This document shows, one piece after another, positions 55,656-64,000 of a stretch of 64,000 bases of DNA. The position numbers were made by a program, and so were the translations under genes. This stretch comes from Bordetella flabilis (GTDB lineage Bacteria > Pseudomonadota > Gammaproteobacteria > Burkholderiales > Burkholderiaceae_B): NCBI RefSeq assembly GCF_001676725.1, contig NZ_CP016172.1, positions 4,526,001-4,590,000 on the forward strand. The letters are read 5' to 3'. How positions within the stretch are numbered: the stretch's first letter is position 1; every line of letters begins with the position of its first letter. Under the pieces are notes generated by a model, which searched no databases, was not told the origin of the DNA, and worked only from the letters and a program-made list of their open reading frames with translations.

Positions 55656-55844
55656 TCGGACACTGAAGCACAACGACACCCGGACAGCGGCCACGCCCGA
55701 AAGGGCCGGACCGCACCGAAAAAAAACGGGGCGAGCGGTGGGGGAAAACAAAGAATGCGGTCGCTCGGACTTTGCCCCGACGCACCCCGAGGCCTTACGC
55801 GCGCACCGCGCCGCCCCTCCTTTCTTGTACCGTTCGGAGTTCCT

Positions 55845-56825
55845 ATGCGCAGTCGACGTTTTGTAGCAGCCCTGATTTGCATGTCAGCCCTGTCCGCCGG
55901 CGCCTCCGCGCTGGCCCAGGGAGATGACTATCCCAATCGCCCCATCCGCATGGTCGTGGGCTTTCCGCCTGGTGGCATTTCCGATGTCATCGCGCGCACC
56001 GTCGCGGCCAAGGCCGGTGCGATCCTGCAGCAGAACATCGTCGTCGAGAACCGGCCGGGCGCCGGCACCACCATCGCGGCCGACCTGGTCGCGCGCGCCG
56101 CGCCCGACGGCTATACGCTGCTCCTGCAGGACACGACCACCCAGGCCATCAATGCCAGCCTGTACCCCAAGCTGCCCTTTGATTCGGTCAAGAGCTTCAC
56201 GCCGGTGGCGCTGGTCTCCAGCTCGCCATTGATGCTGGTCGTGAACGCCGACTCGCCCGCGAAGACCGTCAAGGAACTGATCGCCATGCTGGCCGCCAAG
56301 CCCGGCGGCTACGCCTACGGATCATCCGGCAATGGCACGATCATTCACCTGGCCAGCGAGATGATGGACCGGGCCGCCAAGGTGCAGGCCGTCCATGTGC
56401 CCTACAAGGGCAGCGCGCCCATCATCCAGGCGCTGCTCTCCGGCGACGTGGCGTTTGCCTTCAGCAGCATGCCGCCCGCCATTTCGCAGGTGAAAGCCGG
56501 CAAGCTGCGCGCCCTGGCCGTCAGCACGCCCAAGCGCATCGCGGCGGCGCCCGATGTGCCCACCATCGCCGAAGCCGGCGTCCCGCAGGCGGAGGTGATC
56601 CTGTACAACGGCGTCCTGGCGCCGGCCAACCTGCCGGCGCCTATCCTGGCCAAGCTCAACAAGGCCTTCAACGAAGCCGCCAACAGCGACGAGGTGAAGA
56701 CCGTCTATGCGACGCTGGGCGCCGAACCGGTTTCCATGTCGCCGGAACAGGTGCTGGCGCAACTCAATGCCGATATCCCGAAGTACGGCGCAGTCGTGAA
56801 GGAAGTCGGCGCCAAGGTCGATTGA
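55845..56825 (+). CDS. Bug family periplasmic substrate-binding protein
   Basis: A 326-residue TctC/Bug receptor, the third in the window. The signal peptide ([24 protein letters not shown]) precedes [19 protein letters not shown], in which the family loop has PPGG where others have [31 protein letters not shown] and HVPYKGSAP follow. CGGAG lies before the ATG; an upstream in-frame ATG at 55755 is rejected because it would mask the signal. It follows the deacetylase-like gene by 189 bases and probably brings in that pathway's substrate. Confidence 0.92.
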   Translation: MRSRRFVAALICMSALSAGASALAQGDDYPNRPIRMVVGFPPGGISDVIARTVAAKAGAILQQNIVVENRPGAGTTIAADLVARAAPDGYTLLLQDTTTQAINASLYPKLPFDSVKSFTPVALVSSSPLMLVVNADSPAKTVKELIAMLAAKPGGYAYGSSGNGTIIHLASEMMDRAAKVQAVHVPYKGSAPIIQALLSGDVAFAFSSMPPAISQVKAGKLRALAVSTPKRIAAAPDVPTIAEAGVPQAEVILYNGVLAPANLPAPILAKLNKAFNEAANSDEVKTVYATLGAEPVSMSPEQVLAQLNADIPKYGAVVKEVGAKVD

Positions 56826-56861
56826 AAGGCAGGCGCCGGCTCGGGCCGGGGCCGATGAACG

Positions 56862-56901
56862 AAGAATCCTTGGAGGTGGCGACGCCTCCAAGGATTCTTT
56901 G
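56862..56901 (+). terminator. Hairpin terminator after the Bug gene
   Basis: A perfect 15-base stem AAGAATCCTTGGAGG (56862-56876)/CCTCCAAGGATTCTT (56885-56899) with an 8-base loop, then TTGCG. It lies 36 bases after the stop. The T run is short, yet the A/T-flanked stem resembles a bidirectional terminator. Confidence 0.75.
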
Positions 56902-57084
56902 CGTTGGCGCGCCGGCGCCGTATCGGAGCCACGGCGCTGCCCCTGGTACCTCGCGCAGATTGTTTCATTTTCAGGAACAGTTCCTTTCCTCACCGAGGAA
57001 TTCTCCTTCATGCAGTTATGGATGACACTGGCGTCACGTTGTAGCCCTGACGTCCATACCCACCCTACGCCCGAGGAGATCGCC

Positions 57085-57699
57085 TTGAAACTGTTCCACT
57101 ACCCCTTGTCCGGCCACGCCCACCGCGCCCACCTGTTCCTGTCCCTGCTGAACGTCCCGTATGAGCTGGTGCTGGTGGACCTGAAAAATCGCGAGCAAAA
57201 ATCACCCGAAATGCTGAAGCTGAACCGCTTCGGCCAAGTGCCCGTGCTGGTGGATGGCGCCAACGTCGTTGCCGATTCGAACGCGATCCTGGTGTACCTG
57301 GCGACGGCGCTGGGCCGCAAGGACTGGCTGCCCGACACCCCTGCCGGCGCCGCCGCCGTGCAACGCTGGCTGTCCGTGGCTGCCGGCGAACTGGCGCGTG
57401 GCCCGGCCGCGGCGCGCCTCGTTACCGTATTCGGCGCAAAGCTGGATGCCGAGGACGCGATCCAGCGCGCCCATGCCTTGCTGCCACACATCGAGGCCGA
57501 ATTGGTCGAGCGCGGCGGCTGGCTGGCGGCGGACCACCCCACGATCGCCGACGTGGCGATCTACAGCTATGTTTCCAGCGCCCCGGAAGGCAATGTCGAT
57601 CTGTCCGGCTACCCGCAGGTGCTGGCGTGGCTGGCCCGCGTCGAGGCGCTGCCCGGCTTCGTGCCCTTCCAGAAAACTGCGGTCGGCCTGGCCGCATAG
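57085..57699 (+). CDS. Glutathione S-transferase, TTG start
   Basis: A 204-residue GST. The thioredoxin-like domain spans ~1-80: [21 protein letters not shown] (a Ser/His pair where the catalytic residue is expected), then [11 protein letters not shown] with the cis-Pro and [13 protein letters not shown], which binds the gamma-glutamyl end. The helical domain follows. The TTG at 57085 is chosen since GAGGAG stands 6 bases upstream and the protein then has family length; ATG 57010 would add 25 residues of no family similarity. Its role could be detoxification, and no substrate can be inferred. Confidence 0.88.
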   Translation: MKLFHYPLSGHAHRAHLFLSLLNVPYELVLVDLKNREQKSPEMLKLNRFGQVPVLVDGANVVADSNAILVYLATALGRKDWLPDTPAGAAAVQRWLSVAAGELARGPAAARLVTVFGAKLDAEDAIQRAHALLPHIEAELVERGGWLAADHPTIADVAIYSYVSSAPEGNVDLSGYPQVLAWLARVEALPGFVPFQKTAVGLAA

Positions 57700-57825
57700 G
57701 CGCACGGCGCGGCTTCGTTGCGGCCATCGCCCGCGGCCCGCCGACGCCGCCGCATGGACCCACTGCTCTTGTGAATGAAGTCGAGGACGGCAAGGCCGCC
57801 CCATCTTTCCCCCGAAGGAACGATC

Positions 57826-59880
57826 ATGGACGCAACGTCATCCCCCGCCAGCGCATCGCCCTGGCATGAAGGAGAGCTGGCCCTGCAGCGTAGCGTGGGA
57901 GTGGTCGAGCGCATGGCAGGCCCGGGCCAGAGGCAGATGGCCCGGGCATGGATGCCCGACCAGCATCGGGAGTTCTATGCGCAATTGCCCTTCGTGGTGC
58001 TCGGCGCGGTCGACAAGGCGGGCGACGTGTGGGCCACGCTGCGCGCCGGACAACCCGGCTTCATGCATTCGCCCGTGCCGGAGCGCCTGGCACTGGACCT
58101 GGCGCGGGATTCCCAGGACCCCGCCGATGCCGGTATGGAAGACGGCGAAGGCATCGGCATGCTCGGTATCGAACTGCATACCCGGCGCCGCAACCGCCTG
58201 AACGGCGTCGTGCGCCGCAGCGGCAACGCCGGCTTCCAGATCGAGGCCACGCAGGCCTACGGCAATTGCCCGCAGTACATCCAGCTGCGCCAGTACGCCT
58301 TTGTCGACGCCGCCCCCCAACCCGTCGTGGAAACGACGACGCTGGATGCGCGGGCCCGTGCCCTGATCGCGGGCGCCGATTCCTTCTATGTGGCGTCCTA
58401 TGTCGAGCGCGATGACCAGCGCCAGGTGGACGCCTCGCATCGGGGTGGCAAGCCCGGCTTCGTGCACATCGCCGACGATGGCACGCTGACCATCCCCGAC
58501 TTCTCCGGCAACCTGTTCTTCAATACGCTGGGGAATTTTCTGCTGAATCCGCGCGCCGGTCTGGTCTTCGTGGATTTCCACAGTGGCGACCTGTTGCAAA
58601 TGACCGGACGCAGCGAGGTCCTGCTGGACGCCCCGGAGGTCGCGGCCTTCGTCGGTGCGGAGCGCATGTGGCGCTTCATGCCGCAGAGAATCCTGTATCG
58701 GCCGGCCGCCCTGCCGCTGCGCTGGGTCGATGTGCCGGACGGCGCCTCGCCGAATGCCCTCATCACCGGTGACTGGAGCGACGCGGCGGCACGGCAAAAG
58801 GCGGCTCGCCTGGCCGCGCAATGGCGGCCCTTTCGCGTCGACCGCGTCGTCGATGAAAGCCAGAACATCCGCTCCTTTCACCTGTTGCCCGCTGACGACG
58901 CCGGCCTTCCGTCCGCACTGGCCGGCCAGCACCTGCCCGTACGCCTGACGCTACCCGGTACAGCGACGCCGCTGCTGCGCACCTATACCTTGTCCAGTGC
59001 GCCGTCCGACCCATTCCTGCGCCTCAGCGTCAAGCGCGAAGGTATCTTCTCGCGCCACCTGCACGACGCCTTGCGGCCCGGCGACCTCATCGAAGCGCGC
59101 GCCCCCGCCGGCAGCTTCACGCTGGACCCGGCGGTGCGCCGGCCCGTGGTCATGCTGGCCGCCGGGGTCGGCGTGACGCCGATCGTTTCCATGGCCCGCC
59201 ACCTGGTTCGGGAGGGCTTGCGTACGCGTTACCAGCGGCCAGTGTGGCTATTCCAGTCTGCACGGAGCCAGGTCCAGCGAGCCTTCGGTGCGGAAATCGA
59301 TGCCTTGGTCCAGTCCGCCCAGGGCCGCATGCGCCATATCCGCGTATTGGGCGATCCGCAAGGCGCCGAGGCGGGGAAGGACTACGACGCCACCGGCCGT
59401 ATCACCATGGACCTGCTGAAGCGGACGCTGCCCTGGGACGACTACGACTTTTACCTGTGCGGCCCGGCCGCGTTCATGCAGGACATGTACGACGGCCTGC
59501 GCGACATGCATGTGGACGACGAGCGCATCCACGCCGAATCCTTCGGCCCATCCAGCGTCAAGCGGCGGATGGATGAAGGCGCCGTACCCGCGCCGGCCGT
59601 ACCGGTATCCACCACGCCCGTACCGGTGTTGTTCATGCGAACCGCCAAGGAGGCGCGCTGGACGCCCGAAGCCGGCACGCTGCTGGAACTGGCCGAACAG
59701 CGGGGTCTGTCACCGGAGTTCAGTTGTCGCAGCGGGAACTGCGGAAGCTGCCGTACGCGCGTGTTGAGCGGCTCCGTGACCTACGCCGAACCGCCCACCG
59801 CGGAGGCAGGCCCCGACGAGGCCCTGATCTGCCGAGCCATGCCGGCGCAAGGCTGCACGGCGCTGCATCTGGATCTTTGA
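57826..59880 (+). CDS. Three-module oxidoreductase: FMN-binding (PPOX-like) + FNR + 2Fe-2S ferredoxin
   Basis: A 684-residue fusion. Residues ~20-330 form a split-barrel pyridoxamine-phosphate-oxidase-like domain (EFYAQLPFVVLGAVDKAGDVWATL, RNRLNGVVRR). Residues ~345-590 form an FNR-type FAD/NAD(P)H module, with the FAD-binding TPLLRTYTLSSAP and VMLAAGVGVTPIVSMARHL. The C-terminal ~85 residues are a plant-type 2Fe-2S domain with C634, C639, C642 and C669. GAAGGA precedes the ATG. It could pass electrons from NAD(P)H through FAD to FeS to an acceptor, with the N-terminal domain possibly oxidising or binding a flavin-dependent substrate. No function is established. Confidence 0.87.
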   Translation: MDATSSPASASPWHEGELALQRSVGVVERMAGPGQRQMARAWMPDQHREFYAQLPFVVLGAVDKAGDVWATLRAGQPGFMHSPVPERLALDLARDSQDPADAGMEDGEGIGMLGIELHTRRRNRLNGVVRRSGNAGFQIEATQAYGNCPQYIQLRQYAFVDAAPQPVVETTTLDARARALIAGADSFYVASYVERDDQRQVDASHRGGKPGFVHIADDGTLTIPDFSGNLFFNTLGNFLLNPRAGLVFVDFHSGDLLQMTGRSEVLLDAPEVAAFVGAERMWRFMPQRILYRPAALPLRWVDVPDGASPNALITGDWSDAAARQKAARLAAQWRPFRVDRVVDESQNIRSFHLLPADDAGLPSALAGQHLPVRLTLPGTATPLLRTYTLSSAPSDPFLRLSVKREGIFSRHLHDALRPGDLIEARAPAGSFTLDPAVRRPVVMLAAGVGVTPIVSMARHLVREGLRTRYQRPVWLFQSARSQVQRAFGAEIDALVQSAQGRMRHIRVLGDPQGAEAGKDYDATGRITMDLLKRTLPWDDYDFYLCGPAAFMQDMYDGLRDMHVDDERIHAESFGPSSVKRRMDEGAVPAPAVPVSTTPVPVLFMRTAKEARWTPEAGTLLELAEQRGLSPEFSCRSGNCGSCRTRVLSGSVTYAEPPTAEAGPDEALICRAMPAQGCTALHLDL

Positions 59881-60013
59881 ACCGCCGCTTTGAACCGCCC
59901 GATAAGGCACCCGATCAGCGGGGCCGCCCGATCACGGCGCCGGGCGGACGCGCGCCGCCTTTGCACGATCGGGTATCGGTGCCTCGGCGTATCCGCGCGA
60001 TGCCCGTGGCGCC

Positions 60014-61135
60014 CTAGCTGAAGAATTCCTTCACGCGGTCCGTCCACGACTTGCTTTGCGGCGAATGGCGATCGCCGCCGTCGTTCAACGACGCTTCGAA
60101 CTGGCGCAGTATGGCCTTTTGTTCGTCGCTCAGGCGCACCGGCGTTTCGACCACGACGTGGCAATACAGGTCACCCGGATAGGTGCCGCGCACACCGCGT
60201 ATGCCTTTGCCGCGCAAGCGGAATGTCTTTCCTGACTGGGTTCCTTCCGGGATGGAGATCTCCGCCTTGCCGCCGAGCGTCGGCACCTGCAGGTCGCCGC
60301 CCAGCGCCGCCGTGGTGAACGGGATGGTCAGTTCGCAGTGCAGGTCGTCGCCGTCGCGCTGGAAAATCTTGTGCGGCTTGATGTGGATTTCCACATACAG
60401 GTCGCCCGGGGGCCCGCCGTTGATGCCTGGCTCCCCATTGCCGCCGGAGCGGATGCGCATGCCGTCATCGATACCGGCCGGGATCTTGACCTGCAGGGTC
60501 TTGTTGCGGCGGATGCGGCCGACGCCGTCGCACGCCACGCAGGGATCGGTGATTTCCTTGCCGCTGCCATGGCAGGTCGGGCAGGTCTGCTGCACGCTGA
60601 AGAAGCCCTGCTGCATGCGCACGGCGCCGGCGCCGCCGCAGGTACGGCAGGTCTTCGGCGAGGTGCCGGGCTTGGCGCCGCTGCCGTGGCACACATCGCA
60701 ATTTTCCCAGCTGGGCACACGGATTTCCGTGTCGAAGCCGTTGGCCGCCTGCTCCAGCGTGATTTCGAGTCCGTACTTCAGGTCCGCGCCGCGGTACACC
60801 TGCGGACCGCCCCCGCGGCGCGCGGCGCCGCCGAAGATTTCACCGAAGATATCCCCGAACGCATCGGCGAAGCCGCCGCCCATGCCGCCGTTCATGCCGG
60901 CCGCATTGGGGTCGACACCGGCATGGCCATATCGATCGTAGGCGCCGCGCTTCTGGTCGTCGGTCAGGACTTCGTAGGCCTCTTTGGCCTCCTTGAACTT
61001 TTCCTCGGCCTCTTTGTTGTCCGGATTGCGGTCCGGATGGTATTTCATGGCCAGCTTGCGATAGGCCTTCTTGATGTCGTCGTCCGAGGCGTTCTTCGCA
61101 ACACCCAGAATCTCGTAATAGTCACGTTTTGCCAT
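60014..61135 (-). CDS. dnaJ: Chaperone protein DnaJ
   Basis: DnaJ (373 residues) delivers unfolded proteins to DnaK and stimulates its ATPase. The J domain (1-70) has the HPD motif in [11 protein letters not shown] Gly/Phe-rich stretch (75-115, [20 protein letters not shown]) follows. Four zinc repeats are present: [24 protein letters not shown] and CVACDGVG. The C-terminal substrate-binding and dimer domains are complete. It sits 171 bases after dnaK with a hairpin in between. Confidence 0.98.
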   Translation of the reverse strand: MAKRDYYEILGVAKNASDDDIKKAYRKLAMKYHPDRNPDNKEAEEKFKEAKEAYEVLTDDQKRGAYDRYGHAGVDPNAAGMNGGMGGGFADAFGDIFGEIFGGAARRGGGPQVYRGADLKYGLEITLEQAANGFDTEIRVPSWENCDVCHGSGAKPGTSPKTCRTCGGAGAVRMQQGFFSVQQTCPTCHGSGKEITDPCVACDGVGRIRRNKTLQVKIPAGIDDGMRIRSGGNGEPGINGGPPGDLYVEIHIKPHKIFQRDGDDLHCELTIPFTTAALGGDLQVPTLGGKAEISIPEGTQSGKTFRLRGKGIRGVRGTYPGDLYCHVVVETPVRLSDEQKAILRQFEASLNDGGDRHSPQSKSWTDRVKEFFS

Positions 61136-61244
61136 GATCTTCCAGAGGCTTCTTTTCTACAGAGGGGCGCTGCCACCGCACAGGCAATGGCCGCCGACCC
61201 GGTGCTGCACGAGGCGGCACCTTGATGCCCGGCTCAAACGACCG

Positions 61245-61278
61245 CGCCCGGGACCGGAGAATACTCCGGGTCCGGGCG
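61245..61278 (-). other. Intergenic hairpin between dnaK and dnaJ
   Basis: CGCCCGGGACCGGAG and CTCCGGGTCCGGGCG form an almost perfect 15-base stem with a 4-base loop (61245-61278), 29 bases after the dnaK stop. No T tract follows on the transcribed strand, so partial termination or protection of the upstream dnaK message is more likely than full termination. Confidence 0.6.
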
Positions 61279-61306
61279 TCGGGGCGTCAAGCCGAAGCGT
61301 CGTTCA

Positions 61307-63232
<1,926 letters not shown>

Positions 63233-63292
63233 GATGGATTACCTTGAGAGTTCGATTTATTCGTGGATGGTGAAAAAACTCGGATAACGGAT

Positions 63293-63320
63293 AAGTGGGG
63301 CTGCCGTCAGGGTTTTCAAG
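63293..63320 (-). promoter_or_regulatory. Sigma-32 (heat-shock) promoter of dnaK
   Basis: On the - strand: CTTGAAA at 63320-63314, a 13-base spacer, and CCCCACTT at 63300-63293. The consensus is CTTGAAA-N(11-16)-CCCCATNT; the -10 part differs at one position. A leader of about 50 bases to the dnaK start is predicted. Confidence 0.8.
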
Positions 63321-63327
63321 CCCGGAT

Positions 63328-63714
63328 TCACGCCGGGGCAGCCCGCAGCCGGACAACGGCTTCGGAAAACTGGGGCAGTCCCGGCCAGCCGGTGATGCGC
63401 CCCAGCCGCTTGCCGGCCCGATACATGATGAAGGTCGGCACCCCATGCAGGGCGAAACGCCGCCCCAGCGCCACATCCGCGTAAACGTTGGCCTCGAACC
63501 AGGTGAGGTCCAGGGCCAGCAACGCATCCTTGTGCAGCAGCGCGGTCTGCTTGAACACATTGCAGTTGTAGCAGTCGTTGCCCCACAGGAATACGCAGCG
63601 CAGGTCGTCGCCGGGCGCCTGCACCACGTCCCGGTCGAAAGCCTCGCTATCGACGGGCCGCATGCGGAACAGCTCGAAGACCTGCGCGGGATCGAAAGCC
63701 TGGGGGGTCGCCAC
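63328..63714 (-). CDS. Thioredoxin-fold protein with CYNC site
   Basis: A 128-residue thioredoxin-like protein with an unusual active site. The redox pair is in LWGNDCYNCNVFK (C48 and C51, i.e. CYNC instead of CGPC), with a further C40 ahead. The cis-Pro opposite the site is in GVPTFIMYRAG (P93). No signal peptide is seen, so it is cytoplasmic. It is placed between grpE and dnaK, 12 bases after grpE, and is likely co-induced with them. A role in redox protection or repair of disulfides during heat stress is inferred from position only. Confidence 0.85.
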   Translation of the reverse strand: MATPQAFDPAQVFELFRMRPVDSEAFDRDVVQAPGDDLRCVFLWGNDCYNCNVFKQTALLHKDALLALDLTWFEANVYADVALGRRFALHGVPTFIMYRAGKRLGRITGWPGLPQFSEAVVRLRAAPA

Positions 63715-63726
63715 GATGCGCTCCGG

Positions 63727-64000
63727 TCAGCCCTGGCCCGCCGAGACCGTCACCAGCGCCGGACGCAGCACGCGATCGGCGATCAGGTAGCCCTTCTGCA
63801 GGGTCTGGACCACCGTATTGGCAGGGTGCTCCGACGGTACCGACGATATGGCCTGGTGCTGGTGCGGGTCGAATTTGGCGCCGACGGCCGGGGCGATTTC
63901 CATCAGCCGGTTCCGCTCGAATGCGGCGCTGAGCTGCTTGAGCGTGGCTTCCACACCGGTGCGCAGGGCTTCCGCGGTCTGGTCCTGCTGAGCCAGGGCG
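63727..64000 (-). CDS. grpE: Nucleotide exchange factor GrpE, C-terminal fragment
   Basis: The gene runs off the right end of the window; the visible 91 residues are the C-terminal part of GrpE, which releases ADP from DnaK. The last helix of the four-helix bundle ([24 protein letters not shown]) and the beta domain ([42 protein letters not shown]) match the family. An internal GTG at 63954 should not be taken as the start, because the frame stays open upstream and carries GrpE sequence. The natural start and any grpE promoter are outside the window. Confidence 0.95.
   Translation of the reverse strand, partial: ALAQQDQTAEALRTGVEATLKQLSAAFERNRLMEIAPAVGAKFDPHQHQAISSVPSEHPANTVVQTLQKGYLIADRVLRPALVTVSAGQG

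Noticed and set aside
63952..63954. GTG at 63954 as the start of a short GrpE-like gene
   Set aside because: The frame continues upstream with GrpE-like helix sequence to the window edge, so the gene is simply cut.

Overview
The window is a 64 kb piece of a GC-rich chromosome from a betaproteobacterium of the order Burkholderiales, most likely Alcaligenaceae close to Bordetella/Achromobacter. This is inferred from three Bug-type periplasmic receptor genes, the order ffs-dnaX-ybaB-recR, the operons glyQ-glyS-gmhB-acyltransferase and lptD-surA-rsmA, and strong GC bias in the third codon position that produces long antisense reading frames everywhere. No insertion sequence, prophage, CRISPR array or rRNA is seen. 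One tRNA (Arg, anticodon CCT) and the SRP RNA are present.

Layout. 1-7637: accessory catabolism, with a partial CoA-transferase, an FCD-type GntR regulator, an enoyl-CoA hydratase homologue and a Bug receptor on +, facing a - strand unit of a second CoA-transferase, a substrate-binding protein/ATPase/permease ABC importer and a carboxymuconolactone-decarboxylase-like protein. 7765-11546: recR, ybaB, dnaX and ffs, all -. 11767-12623: a VapBC-type toxin-antitoxin pair and tRNA-Arg. 13064-16880: a PBP7-type endopeptidase with a basic linker, an HD-domain hydrolase divergent from a GlxA-type regulator, an 11-bp tandem repeat, and a YbaK-type deacylase. 16957-22252: Bug receptor, fumC, tsaE-amiC, DedA. 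22349-29877: mutL-miaA, convergent purM, then hda-HAD phosphatase-pcnB-folK. 30063-32426: class I fumarase and an enoyl-CoA hydratase. 32603-39420: a tightly overlapping run glyQ-glyS-gmhB-acyltransferase-metallopeptidase, followed by phnW-like and gloA. 39547-44098: def, an SpmA/SpmB fusion, pyk divergent from glycerate kinase. 44134-51918: outer-membrane biogenesis (lptD-surA-rsmA, -) divergent from peptidoglycan-recycling amgK-murU and a coiled-coil membrane protein. 51949-59880: accessory metabolism, with cytochrome b561, an amidase/IclR/deacetylase-like/Bug module, a GST and a three-module flavo-iron-sulfur oxidoreductase. 60014-64000: the heat-shock operon grpE(partial)-thioredoxin-dnaK-dnaJ, -.

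The clearest unusual signals are: a heat-shock-type promoter in front of dnaK, downstream of a thioredoxin gene placed between grpE and dnaK; an AT-rich block inside tsaE that looks like an embedded promoter for amiC; a 12-copy 11-bp tandem repeat after the GlxA-type regulator and a perfect 13-bp palindrome in front of it; two near-identical 13-bp palindromes exactly 100 bp apart in front of a little-understood amidase/deacetylase module; and the basic, histone-H1-like linker of the PBP7 homologue. Nothing in the window is a self-evident new defence or mobile system. The most plausible uncharacterised functional unit is the IclR-controlled amidase/deacetylase/Bug module at 52579-56825.
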